Assembly: GCF_001424485.1 (NCBI RefSeq)
Contig: NZ_LMQC01000025.1
Span: 62,001-126,000 of the forward strand
From: Modestobacter sp. Leaf380
GTDB lineage: Bacteria > Actinomycetota > Actinomycetes > Mycobacteriales > Geodermatophilaceae
Reading direction: 5' to 3'
Length of the DNA: 64,000 nt
The position numbers were made by a program, and so were the translations under genes. The notes under the pieces were generated by a model, which was given only the letters and a program-made list of their open reading frames with translations, did no database searches and was not told the origin of the DNA. Below are positions 40,964-50,012 of this stretch, one piece after another (positions within the stretch are counted from its first letter, which is position 1; the number at the start of each line of letters is the position of its first letter).

Positions 40964-41676
40964 GAGGTCGCCGCCACGGTCTCGGCGACGGTCATCGGGG
41001 TGAGCCGTCCAACGTCCAGGCGCAGCTGCCGGTCGGCGAGCGCTGCCACCGACAGGTCGTGGGTGATGGTGACGAGCGCGGCGCCCCGCTCGGCGGTGGC
41101 CTCGGCCAGCAGCGCCATCACGGCCCGGCCGGTGTCGACGTCCAGGGCGCCGGTCGGCTCGTCGGCCAGCACCACCCGGGGACGGCGGACCAGTGCCCGG
41201 GCGATCGCCACCCGCTGCTGCTCACCGCCCGACAGCCGCTCGGGCACCTGGTCGGCCCGGTCTCCCAGCCCGACCCGGTCGAGCACGTCGCGGGCGGTGC
41301 GGCCCCGGGTGAGGAACTCCCGTCCACGCGCGTAGAGCAGCGGTGCCGCGACGTTCTCGGCCGCGGTCCGCCGGGGCAGCAGGTTGAACTGCTGGAAGAC
41401 GAAGCCGAAGCACTCCCCGCGCAGCCTGGCCCGGCGGCGCCCGCGCAACCGGCCGGTGTCCTGCCCGTCCAGCAGGTACTCCCCCGAGGTGGGGCTGTCC
41501 AGCAGGCCCAGCACGTTGAGCAGCGTCGACTTCCCCGACCCGGACCGCCCGACGATGGACACGTGCTCGCCGGCGGCGACGGTGAGGTCGACGTCGGTGA
41601 GGATCGGCAGCAGCCCGCCGTCGGGCAGCCGCACCTCGCGGCCGACCCCGGTGAGCCGGAGCTGGACGTCGCTCAC
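40960..41676 (-). CDS. MacB/LolD-type ABC transporter ATPase
   Basis: A 238-aa ATPase with Walker A VGRSGSGKSTLLN, a Q-loop in FVFQQFNLLP, the signature RLSGGEQQRVAIARAL, Walker B VVLADEPTGALD and the switch His in VTITHDLSVAA. This sequence type pairs with MacB/FtsX permeases. The GTG overlaps the adaptor gene stop by 4 bases. Drug or peptide export is possible but unproven. Confidence 0.93.
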   Translation of the reverse strand: MSDVQLRLTGVGREVRLPDGGLLPILTDVDLTVAAGEHVSIVGRSGSGKSTLLNVLGLLDSPTSGEYLLDGQDTGRLRGRRRARLRGECFGFVFQQFNLLPRRTAAENVAAPLLYARGREFLTRGRTARDVLDRVGLGDRADQVPERLSGGEQQRVAIARALVRRPRVVLADEPTGALDVDTGRAVMALLAEATAERGAALVTITHDLSVAALADRQLRLDVGRLTPMTVAETVAATS

Positions 41677-42719
41677 CCGCCGAACCCGCCGCCCATGCCG
41701 CCGTCGACCGGAGTGTCGTCGGCGACCGGCACGAACTCGAGCACCTGCTGGCCCTCGGTGAGCCCGCCGGTGACCTCCACGAGCAGGCCGTCGGTCAGGC
41801 CCAGGGTCACCGGTGTCTGCACCGGCTCGGCGCCGTCGTCCCCGACGACCCAGACGTTGCCGGCCTGGACCGAGCCCTGGACGGCCGTGACGGGCAGGGT
41901 CAGCACGTCCGTGGCGGTGCCCGCCTGCACCGCGACGGAGGCGAGCATGCCCGGGAACACCGGGGTGCCCGCGGGAACCGCGCAGCGCGCCTCGGTGCCA
42001 ATGGTGGCGGCACCACCGGGCTGCCCGCCCGCCGGGTCGGTGCCCGTGGAGCCGCTGCCGCTGCCCGCGGACGGCGGGGCACCCAGCGTGAGCCCGGAGC
42101 AGACGAACGGCGCCGGCCCGCCCTGGACGGTGACGTCGGCACTGGCCGGCGCGGTGAGCAGCCGGAACTGGTCGTCCTGGGTCAGCGGGGCGGTCACCGA
42201 CAGGGTGCCCGGGCTGATGGACCCGACGACGTCCCCGACGGCCACGAGCTGGTCGACGAGCACGTCCAGCGTGGTGACGGTGCCCGCGGCCGGGGCCGGC
42301 ACCGTCGTGGTGGTGATGAGCGGCGGCCGCTCGGTGACCACCGGGTTGCCCTCGGCGTCGGTGGTCGTGACCGGGTCGCGCTCGGTGGTGACGGTGATCT
42401 GCAGCAGGCCGTCCCCGGCGGCGACGACCGCCCCGGGGGCGACCAGCAGCTTCCTCACCGTGCCGACGGCGGTGGCCTTGACCGGCACGGCGGCGTCGGC
42501 GACGACCGTCCTGGTGACCGTGACGGTGTTCTGCACCGTGCCGAGCGCGGCCGGGACCACGGGGCTCTCCAGCTCCACCGGGGGTGGCGACCCGGCGGCG
42601 CTGGACGCGGTGTCGCCGCCGCCGGAGCCGCGGAACGCCAGCACGACCAGGGCCACGGCGATCACCACCCAGACCAGGAGACGGAGTCCGGGGAAGACCA
42701 CGGAACGGAGGACCCTCAT
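41673..42719 (-). CDS. MacA/HlyD-type membrane-fusion adaptor
   Basis: A 348-aa adaptor. It has an N-terminal anchor (GLRLLVWVVIAVALVVLAF), a split biotinyl-lipoyl-like domain (TVTRTVVADAAVPVKATAVGTVRKLLVAPGAVVAAGDGLLQI; PAPAAGTVTTLDVLVDQLVAVGDVVGS) and beta-barrel segments (LTLPVTAVQGSVQAGNVWVVGD). The alpha-hairpin is missing or very short, as in Gram-positive homologues. Two lone Cys residues (FVCSG and ARCAVP) may form a disulfide. It is first in the adaptor-ATPase-permease operon, and it ends in a Gly-rich tail. Confidence 0.85.
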   Translation of the reverse strand: MRVLRSVVFPGLRLLVWVVIAVALVVLAFRGSGGGDTASSAAGSPPPVELESPVVPAALGTVQNTVTVTRTVVADAAVPVKATAVGTVRKLLVAPGAVVAAGDGLLQITVTTERDPVTTTDAEGNPVVTERPPLITTTTVPAPAAGTVTTLDVLVDQLVAVGDVVGSISPGTLSVTAPLTQDDQFRLLTAPASADVTVQGGPAPFVCSGLTLGAPPSAGSGSGSTGTDPAGGQPGGAATIGTEARCAVPAGTPVFPGMLASVAVQAGTATDVLTLPVTAVQGSVQAGNVWVVGDDGAEPVQTPVTLGLTDGLLVEVTGGLTEGQQVLEFVPVADDTPVDGGMGGGFGG

Positions 42720-42817
42720 GGCAGCTCGTCTCGTCGGCGGGGGGTGCTGCGGAGCAAGCTAGCGCGCCCGACCCGGTATGTGGCCCTCCCGAGGGTCGAT
42801 ACGGAGCCGTGTCGACG

Positions 42818-44962
42818 TCATCCCCCGGGTGGGCGTCCCCAGACGCTGACCAGGGCCGACGGGTACACCGGGTCCTCGGTGTGGTCGGTGTGACCGCGCC
42901 GGCCGGGCCAGGGTCGACGCTGCGGGTCCACCAGGGCGGGGTCGGGCAACCGCCACTCCGGGCCGCAGCGCCGCTCCCCCCGGGGTCCGACGACGTCCGG
43001 GCCGGTCTCCTCGCCCGTGGCGGTCAGCCGGGTGGACGTGAGCCGGGTCGAGGTGAGCGGGCCGTCGTCCGGGCTGCGGTCCCAGCTGAGCACTGCGCCG
43101 CCGAAGGGGTCGGTGTCCCGGAACAGGGACCGCCACCGGCCGGGCAGTTCCCGCAGCGCCCACCGCAGCAGCTCCACCGGAACGGCCCGGGGGAAGGTGC
43201 GGGCGTAGGCCAGCTGCAGCTGGGAGGCGTGCGTGAGCAGCGCGACCCGGGGGCGCAGCTCGGGCGGCAGGTGCAGGACGGCGGCCAGGCAGATCAGGCT
43301 GCCCTGGCTGTAGCCGACCAGCGTCACCCGCGCGGCCCCGCCGTGGGTCAGCAGCCAGACCACCCGGCCGGCGACGTCGGTGACGGCCCGCTGGGAGTAC
43401 GGCGGGGGGACGACCGGGTGCACCTCACGGGGCCAGAAGGCGACGACGTCCCACAGCACGTTGACCCCGCGGCGCACGCCGGGGTGCAGCACCGCGCCCC
43501 GGCCGGCCAGCAGCAGGCCGACGGCGAAGCCGACCAGCGCCACGGTGCCGACGGCGACCAGCGCTGCGCCCAGAGCCTCGGGGACCGGGAGGCGCAGGCC
43601 GAGCGACCCGGCCAGCAGCACCAGCGCGGCCAGCTGGCCCAGGACGGCGGCCCCCACCAGCAGGCCCGGCACCCGCCGGCGCAGCCCGGCCGTCCAGAGC
43701 CCGGCGGCGGCCGAGCGCACCACCCCGGCGTCGGTGCCGGCGGGGTACCCGGCGGCCGCCCGGGCGCGCAGCCGCGGCAGGAGGCGCACCCCGCCCAGGA
43801 GCGCCACGACGAACGCAGCGGCGAGCAGCGCCGTGGCGACACCCCAGCCGGCCGCGACGGCGCGGTAGACCCCGGAGACGTCGCCGCCCAGCACCCGGCG
43901 GGTCGCCCAGACCAGCCCGGCGGTGAAGCCCAGCCCGAGCGCGGCGCCCACCGAGGCCACCACCCAGGCGACCAGCCCGCCGGCCAGCGGCCGGAAGGCC
44001 CGGGGGACGACGCCGGTGCCCGAGCGGCCCACCGCCACGGCGACCAGCAGCACGCCCAGCGTCGCGGTCCCCGTCCAGACCAGCAGCTCCAGGACGCCGG
44101 TCAGCGCGGGCAGCGCGCCCGGCACGCCACGCACCAGCAAAGCCGTCCAGCTGCCGGCCAGCAGCGCCGCCGCACCCCCGAGGACGACCCAGGCCAGGGC
44201 GCCCGCGGCCCGCCGGCCCTGCTCGGGTGCCCGACCGCGGCGCCACCAGCGGGCAGGCGCGCGGGGGTCCCCGAGGGCCAGCAGCAGGCCGGCCAGCCCT
44301 GCCGCACCGGCCAGCGGGACCCACCCCAGCCCGATCGCGACCGCCGCCGGGGCAGCCGGGACCAGCAGCCCGGTGGCCGCGTGCAGCCGGCGGAGGACGG
44401 GGACGTCCGGGTCACCGGTGTAGAACGCCGGGTCGGCCAGGACCGTCCGCGGTGGGTCCACCGGCGGGGGCGCGCGCTCACCCGGTGGGGCCGCCGGCAC
44501 CCGGCCCCGGCCCAGCAGGGCCACGACCGTCAGACCGGTCAGCACCGCGACCAGCCCGGTCAGCACGGCCCAGGGCCCGCCCCCGCGCTGCACCGCGGCC
44601 AGGTCCACCAGCACGGTGGTGAGCCCGAGGGCGAAGGTGGCCGTCAGCACGGCGCCCAGCAGCCGCAGGGCGGCCAGCGCGAGCGTCCGGGCCGGCCCGG
44701 ACCGGCCGGCCGGGAGTGCCTGGGCCGCCAGGTTGACCAGGCCGAAGGGCAGCAGCAGGAACCACAGGCCCTGCCGCCAGCTGCCGGAGGTGAACAGCCC
44801 CCAGTGGTAGCCCTCGAGCCCGCCGTCGACCGCGTCGGCGGGCCGGAAGAACCTGCCCAGGGAGTCCCCCGCGACCTGGACGACCGCCGGGACGCCGAGC
44901 ACCGACTCGGGCGGGCTGCCGCTGACCCCGTGCACCCGCAGCTCGACGGTGCCTCCGGTCAC
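42818..44962 (-). CDS. Polytopic membrane protein with C-terminal alpha/beta-hydrolase domain
   Basis: A 714-aa protein of unclear function. It opens with a conserved-looking VELRVHGVSGSPPESVLGVP segment and then has about 11-12 predicted membrane helices (roughly residues 60-540). A C-terminal domain follows with VTLVGYSQGSLICLAAVLHL, a serine-hydrolase nucleophile elbow of the lipase/cutinase type, and a basic hydrophilic tail. I chose the GTG at 44960-44962; an in-frame start at 45064 would overlap the treZ Shine-Dalgarno region. It might act on membrane lipids, but I see no proof of the full catalytic triad. Confidence 0.72.
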   Translation of the reverse strand: MTGGTVELRVHGVSGSPPESVLGVPAVVQVAGDSLGRFFRPADAVDGGLEGYHWGLFTSGSWRQGLWFLLLPFGLVNLAAQALPAGRSGPARTLALAALRLLGAVLTATFALGLTTVLVDLAAVQRGGGPWAVLTGLVAVLTGLTVVALLGRGRVPAAPPGERAPPPVDPPRTVLADPAFYTGDPDVPVLRRLHAATGLLVPAAPAAVAIGLGWVPLAGAAGLAGLLLALGDPRAPARWWRRGRAPEQGRRAAGALAWVVLGGAAALLAGSWTALLVRGVPGALPALTGVLELLVWTGTATLGVLLVAVAVGRSGTGVVPRAFRPLAGGLVAWVVASVGAALGLGFTAGLVWATRRVLGGDVSGVYRAVAAGWGVATALLAAAFVVALLGGVRLLPRLRARAAAGYPAGTDAGVVRSAAAGLWTAGLRRRVPGLLVGAAVLGQLAALVLLAGSLGLRLPVPEALGAALVAVGTVALVGFAVGLLLAGRGAVLHPGVRRGVNVLWDVVAFWPREVHPVVPPPYSQRAVTDVAGRVVWLLTHGGAARVTLVGYSQGSLICLAAVLHLPPELRPRVALLTHASQLQLAYARTFPRAVPVELLRWALRELPGRWRSLFRDTDPFGGAVLSWDRSPDDGPLTSTRLTSTRLTATGEETGPDVVGPRGERRCGPEWRLPDPALVDPQRRPWPGRRGHTDHTEDPVYPSALVSVWGRPPGG

Positions 44963-45069
44963 CTCACCGTCGGAGGGGGGTTCAGCAGGGTGCACACGGG
45001 CATGATCGACCCGCCCACCGACAGAACCGTCGCCACCCGCTCGACACCCCGCCCCAGGAGGCACCCCGC

Positions 45070-46839
45070 ATGTCGGACCAGCCCACCGAGTTCGCCGTCT
45101 GGGCGCCCGTCCCCGAGCGGGTGCGCCTCCAGCTGGGTGCCGGTGACGCCGCGCAGGTGTTCGACATGACCCGCGACGACGAGGGCTGGTGGCGGGCCAC
45201 CGTGCCCGCGCCGGCCGAGGCCGACTACGGCTTCCTGCTCGACGACACCACCCCGGCCCGCCCGGACCCCCGCGCCCGCCGCCAGCCCGACGGCGTGCAC
45301 GGGCTGTCCCGCCGCTTCGACCCCACCGCGTACCGCTGGGTCGACCGGAACTGGACCGGGCGCCCCCTGGCCGGTGGCGTCGTCTACGAGCTGCACGTGG
45401 GCACCTTCACCGCGGAAGGCACCTTCGACGCGGCGATCACCCGGCTGGACCACCTCGTGGAGCTGGGCGTCAGCTTCGTCGAGCTGCTCCCGGTCAACGG
45501 CTTCAACGGCACGCACAACTGGGGTTACGACGGCGTCGCCTGGTACGCGGTCCAGGAGACCTACGGCGGCCCGGCCGGCTACCAGCGCTTCGTCGACGCC
45601 TGCCACCAGCGGGGCCTGGCCGTCATCCAGGACGTCGTCTACAACCACCTGGGGCCCTCGGGGAACTACCTGCCCGAGTTCTTCCCGGTCTTCAGCGAGG
45701 GCGGGGCGAACACCTGGGGCGAGTCGGTCAACCTGTCCGGCCCGGACTCCGACGGCGTCCGCCGCTACGTCCTGGACAACGTGCTGATGTGGCTGCGCGA
45801 CATGCACGTCGACGGGCTCCGCCTGGACGCCGTCCACGCGCTGGTCGACGAGCGGGCCACCCACCTGCTGGAGGAGATGGCCGCCGAGGTCGACGCGCTC
45901 AGCGTCGCCGAGGGCCGCCCGCTGACCCTCATCGCGGAGAGCGACCTCAACGACCCGCGGATGGTCACCCCCCGGGTCGCCGGCGGCACCGGGCTCACCG
46001 CCCAGTGGTCCGACGACTTCCACCACTCGCTGCACGCGGTGCTCACCGGTGAGGGCCAGGGCTACTACCGGGACTTCGCCGAGGGCGGCCTGGCCGGGCT
46101 GGCCAAGGTGCTCACCGGCGCGTTCTTCCACGACGGCACCTGGTCCTCCTTCCGCCGCCGGCACCACGGCCGCCCGGTCGACACCCAGGCGCTGCCGGGC
46201 TGGAAGTTCCTGGCCTACCTGCAGGACCACGACCAGATCGGCAACCGCGCCGTCGGTGACCGCATCTCCGCGTCGCTGTCCCCCGGCCTGCTCGCCGTGG
46301 GCGCCACCATCACGCTGACCAGCCCGTTCACCCCGATGCTCTTCATGGGCGAGGAGTGGGGTGCGACCACGCCGTGGCAGTTCTTCACCAGCCACCCCGA
46401 GCCCGAGCTGGGCAGGGCCACGGCCGAGGGCCGGATCGGGGAGTTCGCCGAGCACGGCTGGGACGCCGAGGTCGTGCCCGACCCGCAGGAGCACGACACG
46501 TTCCTGCGCTCCAAGCTGGACTGGTCGCAGCTGGAGCAGGGTCCGCACGCCGACCTGCTGGCGGTGCACACCGCGCTGCTGGCGCTGCGCTCCGCGCACC
46601 CGGACCTGGTCGACCCCGACCTCACCCGGGTCGCGGTCAGCTGGGACGACGCCGACCGCTGGATGGTCGTGCACCGCGGCTCGCTACGGGTCGTGGTGAA
46701 CCTGGCCGACTCCCCGCGGGAGATCGACCTGGACGTCGAGGCCGCCCAGGTGCTCTTCGCGACCGGCGAGCTGCCCACCCTGGACGGCGAGACCGTCACC
46801 CTGCCGCCGGAGTCCGCGGCCGTGCTGGCCACCCGCTGA
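45070..46839 (+). CDS. treZ: Malto-oligosyltrehalose trehalohydrolase
   Basis: Releases trehalose from maltooligosyl-trehalose made by TreY. The 589-aa GH13 protein has a CBM48-like N-terminal domain (EFAVWAPVPERVRLQL), VYNHLGPSGNY, the nucleophile region VDGLRLDAVHAL near residue 246, the acid IAESDLNDPRMV and LQDHDQIGNRAVGD. The ATG has AGGAGG 9 bases upstream. The stop overlaps the next ATG (TGATG), coupling it to the RibD-like gene rather than to treY. Confidence 0.96.
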   Translation: MSDQPTEFAVWAPVPERVRLQLGAGDAAQVFDMTRDDEGWWRATVPAPAEADYGFLLDDTTPARPDPRARRQPDGVHGLSRRFDPTAYRWVDRNWTGRPLAGGVVYELHVGTFTAEGTFDAAITRLDHLVELGVSFVELLPVNGFNGTHNWGYDGVAWYAVQETYGGPAGYQRFVDACHQRGLAVIQDVVYNHLGPSGNYLPEFFPVFSEGGANTWGESVNLSGPDSDGVRRYVLDNVLMWLRDMHVDGLRLDAVHALVDERATHLLEEMAAEVDALSVAEGRPLTLIAESDLNDPRMVTPRVAGGTGLTAQWSDDFHHSLHAVLTGEGQGYYRDFAEGGLAGLAKVLTGAFFHDGTWSSFRRRHHGRPVDTQALPGWKFLAYLQDHDQIGNRAVGDRISASLSPGLLAVGATITLTSPFTPMLFMGEEWGATTPWQFFTSHPEPELGRATAEGRIGEFAEHGWDAEVVPDPQEHDTFLRSKLDWSQLEQGPHADLLAVHTALLALRSAHPDLVDPDLTRVAVSWDDADRWMVVHRGSLRVVVNLADSPREIDLDVEAAQVLFATGELPTLDGETVTLPPESAAVLATR

Positions 46840-47576
46840 TGCGCGGGCTGCTGCCCCCGACGGAGTCCTGGCTGGACGACCAGGGCCTCGCCGAGGCCTA
46901 CCGCCCCCCGGCCGGGCGGCACGTGCGGGCCAACTTCGTCGCGGCGCTGGACGGTGCCACCAGCGTCGACGGGAAGTCCGCGGGGCTGGGCTCGGACGGT
47001 GACAAGCGGGTGTTCCGGGTGCTGCGCGCCTGGGCCGACGTTGTGCTCGTCGGCCACGGGACGTCCTCGGCGGAGGGCTACAAGCCGCTGACCGCCGACT
47101 CCCCCGTCGGTCGCATCCGGGCCGAGCTGGGCCGCCCGCCGACCGCACCGGTGGTCGTGGTCAGCAAGCGGGCCTCCCTCGCGCTGGACGACCCGCTGGT
47201 CACCGACCCCGTCTCCCCCACGTACCTGGTGACCTGCGGGTCAGCCGACGTCGGCCGCCGCGAGGAGCTCGCGGCGGCCGGGGTGCGGGTGCTGGTGTGC
47301 GGGGACGACGACGTCGACCTGCCGGCCGCCCTGGACCGGCTGGCCCAGGACGGCCTGGAGCACGTCCTCTGTGAGGGCGGGCCCTCGCTGTTCCGCGCCG
47401 CCGTCGCCGCCGGCGTGGTGGACGAGCTGTGCTTGACCATCGCCCCCGTGCTGGCCGGCGGCGCGCCGGGCGTGCTCGGGGACGCCGGGCTGGACGACCC
47501 CGCCTCCGCCCAGCTGGTGCAGCTGCTGGAGGAGGACGGGGTGCTGTTCAGCCGGTACAGACTCAGCACGGGCTGA
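46839..47576 (+). CDS. RibD C-terminal-domain (pyrimidine reductase-like) protein
   Basis: A 245-aa reductase of the DHFR/RibD-C fold. It shows the start of the fold in RANFVAALDGATSVDGKSAGLGSDGDKRVF, ADVVLVGHGTSSAEGY, and the nucleotide-binding HVLCEGGPSLFRAAVAAGVVDELCLTIAPVLAGG. It lacks the deaminase domain of full RibD, and no other riboflavin gene is adjacent. It may reduce a riboflavin-pathway pyrimidine or an unrelated substrate with NADPH. Translationally coupled to treZ. Confidence 0.88.
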   Translation: MRGLLPPTESWLDDQGLAEAYRPPAGRHVRANFVAALDGATSVDGKSAGLGSDGDKRVFRVLRAWADVVLVGHGTSSAEGYKPLTADSPVGRIRAELGRPPTAPVVVVSKRASLALDDPLVTDPVSPTYLVTCGSADVGRREELAAAGVRVLVCGDDDVDLPAALDRLAQDGLEHVLCEGGPSLFRAAVAAGVVDELCLTIAPVLAGGAPGVLGDAGLDDPASAQLVQLLEEDGVLFSRYRLSTG

Positions 47577-47609
47577 CGCGAGTCCGTCAGACTGAGGACC
47601 TCGCTCAGG

Positions 47610-48257
47610 TCAGCTCTCGTCGTCGGTGTCCGGGAACTGCTGGATGGTGAAGTCCACCGAGAACGAGACGTTGTCGCTCTGGACGAGGTTGTTGTCCGGG
47701 CGGTCCTCCAGAGTGAGGACGATGAGGAAGCAGGCACCCTCGCCCGCCTGCAGAGCGGTGGACCCCGCGCTCGCCGGCGCAGCGATGGGGGCGCTCAGCT
47801 GGCCGAGGGGGTAGCTGCCCGTCGTCGGGACCGCGGTGATGTCCTGGCAGTCGTCTGCGTTGTCGGGGAGAGCCCGGAAGTACTGGGCCGAGACCTGACG
47901 ACTGAGTTCCCCGGCGTCCTCGCCGTTCCGGCACGGGTCGAAGGCGGCCCGCTCCGGGTCGGTGCAGCCGTCCTCGGAGTCGACGACGTTCGTGATGACG
48001 CCTCCGAGGTTGCCGCTCACGCCCTTGCCCACGTTCTGGATGAAGAACGGGTACACCGCAGAGTCACCCGGCGCCAGGTCCTGGGCCTCCACCGGGGCAC
48101 TCACGGTTCCATCGACGCTGAGGAGCAGCGTGCCGGCGGAGGCCTCTTGGCCAGCAACGACCTCCTGGTCGCTGAACGCGGCGAACGTGCCACTGGCACC
48201 GAAGGCGAGCAGCGCGGCGCCACCCATGGCGGCCGAGGCGAGGACGATCTTCTTCAC
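47610..48257 (-). CDS. SipW-dependent-type exported protein (TasA/camelysin-like)
   Basis: A 215-aa exported protein with an alternative signal peptide: VKKIVLASAAMGGAALLAFGASGTFAAFSDQE, where TFAAFSD is the type of site cut by SipW-like peptidases. The mature part has ASAGTLLLSVDG and LAPGDSAVYPFFIQNVGKGVSGNLGG, typical of the TasA/camelysin beta-sandwich. Four Cys residues are in the mature domain. The GTG has AGGAGA upstream. TasA-type proteins form surface fibres. The matching peptidase is encoded 4.4 kb away in the same locus. Confidence 0.85.
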   Translation of the reverse strand: MKKIVLASAAMGGAALLAFGASGTFAAFSDQEVVAGQEASAGTLLLSVDGTVSAPVEAQDLAPGDSAVYPFFIQNVGKGVSGNLGGVITNVVDSEDGCTDPERAAFDPCRNGEDAGELSRQVSAQYFRALPDNADDCQDITAVPTTGSYPLGQLSAPIAAPASAGSTALQAGEGACFLIVLTLEDRPDNNLVQSDNVSFSVDFTIQQFPDTDDES

Positions 48258-48488
48258 GGTGTGTCTCCTGACGTGTTCGTCGCTCCGCGACGCTCTCTCG
48301 CCGGGCCCCTGCTCGGCGAACGACACGAGGTTCGCCGTCCGCACAGGCACCGCACATCGTCAGTTCTGTTGAACGTCCGACCACCCCGTCGCAAGCCGTC
48401 ACGGAACGGTCCGGTTCCGTGACTCTGGGGTCATGGACTGTCCCCCGATCGTGTGATGTCGTCGTCCTCGACCACGGGGGGTCGATCG
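48258..48488. promoter_or_regulatory. Dyad-rich regulatory region of the SipW-type locus
   Basis: Divergent region between the TasA-like gene and the sensor kinase. It holds three inverted repeats: CGTCGC/GCGACG (48278-48283, 48287-48292), CGGCGAAC/GTTCGCCG (48314-48321, 48330-48337) and GTCACGGAAC/GTTCCGTGAC (48398-48407, 48414-48423). The last two share a GAAC...GTTC core and could be operator sites, for example for the NarL-type regulator of this locus. Confidence 0.5.
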
Positions 48489-50012
48489 ATGCGGGGAAGT
48501 CGGGGGACGCGCACCGGAGCGGGTCCGGGACGGTCGTCAGCGCGGCGCAGGTGGCTGTCCGAGCGCGGCGGGCGGCTGCTGTCCGGGCCGGGCGGGGCGT
48601 TGCTGGCACTCGCCGCGGTGGTCCTGGTGGTGGCCCCGCCGGGTGACCGGCACCAGCTGCTGGTGGTCGCCACCGCGATCGCCTTCCTGGCCGCCGGCGC
48701 GGCCCACCTGCTCCGCGGGCGGCTGACCGGCAGCTCCGGCAGCAGCCAGATCGGCCTGGCCCTGGCTGCCCTGGGGCTGCACCTGCCGGCCGGGTTCGCC
48801 GTCCGGGTGCTGCTGGACGAGGACGGCGCGGTCCTGGCCCAGGCGGCGGAGACCGCCGTCATCGCCGCGGCCGCGGTCTGGGCGCTGCGGGCCCTGGTCC
48901 CCCGGGTCCCCCGCCCGGTCCGGCACGCCCTGGTCGGCGGTGTCACGGCCGTGGCCGTCGTGCTGACCGGGCTGCTCGCCTCGGCCGACCCCGCGACGGT
49001 CACCCGGTCGCTGGCCGCCGGCTCGCTCGGTGCGGCGCTGCTGTGGACCGCCGTCGCGGTCGCCGCCGGTCGGGTGGACCCCCTCGGCGACAGCGGCCGC
49101 GCCTCCTCCCAGGCCATCGCCGTCGTGGTGGCCGTGGGCACCGCCGGCACCGGGGTGTCGGCCCTGGTGACCACCGGGCCCGTCGTCGCCGGGCTGGTGG
49201 ACCTGCTCCTGCTGAGCGCAGCACTGGTGGCCGCGACCGGCGCGGTCCGCCGGATCACCGACTCCCTGGACGGCCAGGAGCGCTACGTGGCCGCGCTGAT
49301 CGAGCAGCTGGCCCACCACGAGCTGCTGCTGCAGCAGACCCGCGGCTGCCTGCACGACGCCCGCGCGGCGCTCGCCGGCATCCAGGCCGGCACCTCCGCC
49401 TCGCACCACCCCGCGGTCCGCTCGGACCCCCGCCGTCGTCAGCAGCTGGAGCGGGCCACGGCCACCGAGATGAGCCGGCTGCAGCGCCTGCTGCGGATGC
49501 CCGAGCGCACCCCCACGGTCACCGAGGTCGACCTCGACGTCCTGCTGGACAGCCTGGTCGCCGTGCACCACGAGCGGGGCCTCCGCGTCCGCTGGGCCGG
49601 CACCGGCGGTGCGCCCGTCCGGGCCGACGGGGACGCCGTCGCGGTCATCGTGGGCAACCTGCTGGGCAACGCCCTCGTGCACGCGCCCGGGGCGCTCGTC
49701 GAGGTGCAGGCGGTGGTCGGGACGGACCTGGTGATCACCGTCCGCGACGACGGTCCCGGGCTCACCGACCTGCAGCGGCTGGGTGTCTTCGAGGCCGGCG
49801 CCCGCCGCGACGGCAGCCCCGGGGAGGGCATCGGGCTGGCCCTGTCCCGCGACCTGGCCCGCCGGCACGGCGGTGACCTGGTGGCCCGGCCGGCCACCAC
49901 GGGTGCCGTCTTCCGGCTGACCCTCCCGCTGCACCCGACCGCCGCCCCCGTCGACCAGCTCCCGGGCACAGGCGTCCTCGACGGGCTGCCCGGACTGCGG
50001 CTCGCCGGGTGA
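48489..50012 (+). CDS. Polytopic sensor histidine kinase of the SipW-type locus
   Basis: A 507-aa kinase with about eight N-terminal membrane helices (residues 35-255) and no large external domain. The phosphoacceptor helix appears to be TRGCLHDARAALAGIQAG (His about residue 289). The HATPase domain has VGNLLGNALVHAPGALVEV, VRDDGPGLTDL and GEGIGLALSRDLARRHGGD. I chose the ATG at 48489 because GGGGGG lies 8 bases upstream; an in-frame ATG at 48456 has no such signal. The stop overlaps the regulator GTG. Confidence 0.85.
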   Translation: MRGSRGTRTGAGPGRSSARRRWLSERGGRLLSGPGGALLALAAVVLVVAPPGDRHQLLVVATAIAFLAAGAAHLLRGRLTGSSGSSQIGLALAALGLHLPAGFAVRVLLDEDGAVLAQAAETAVIAAAAVWALRALVPRVPRPVRHALVGGVTAVAVVLTGLLASADPATVTRSLAAGSLGAALLWTAVAVAAGRVDPLGDSGRASSQAIAVVVAVGTAGTGVSALVTTGPVVAGLVDLLLLSAALVAATGAVRRITDSLDGQERYVAALIEQLAHHELLLQQTRGCLHDARAALAGIQAGTSASHHPAVRSDPRRRQQLERATATEMSRLQRLLRMPERTPTVTEVDLDVLLDSLVAVHHERGLRVRWAGTGGAPVRADGDAVAVIVGNLLGNALVHAPGALVEVQAVVGTDLVITVRDDGPGLTDLQRLGVFEAGARRDGSPGEGIGLALSRDLARRHGGDLVARPATTGAVFRLTLPLHPTAAPVDQLPGTGVLDGLPGLRLAG

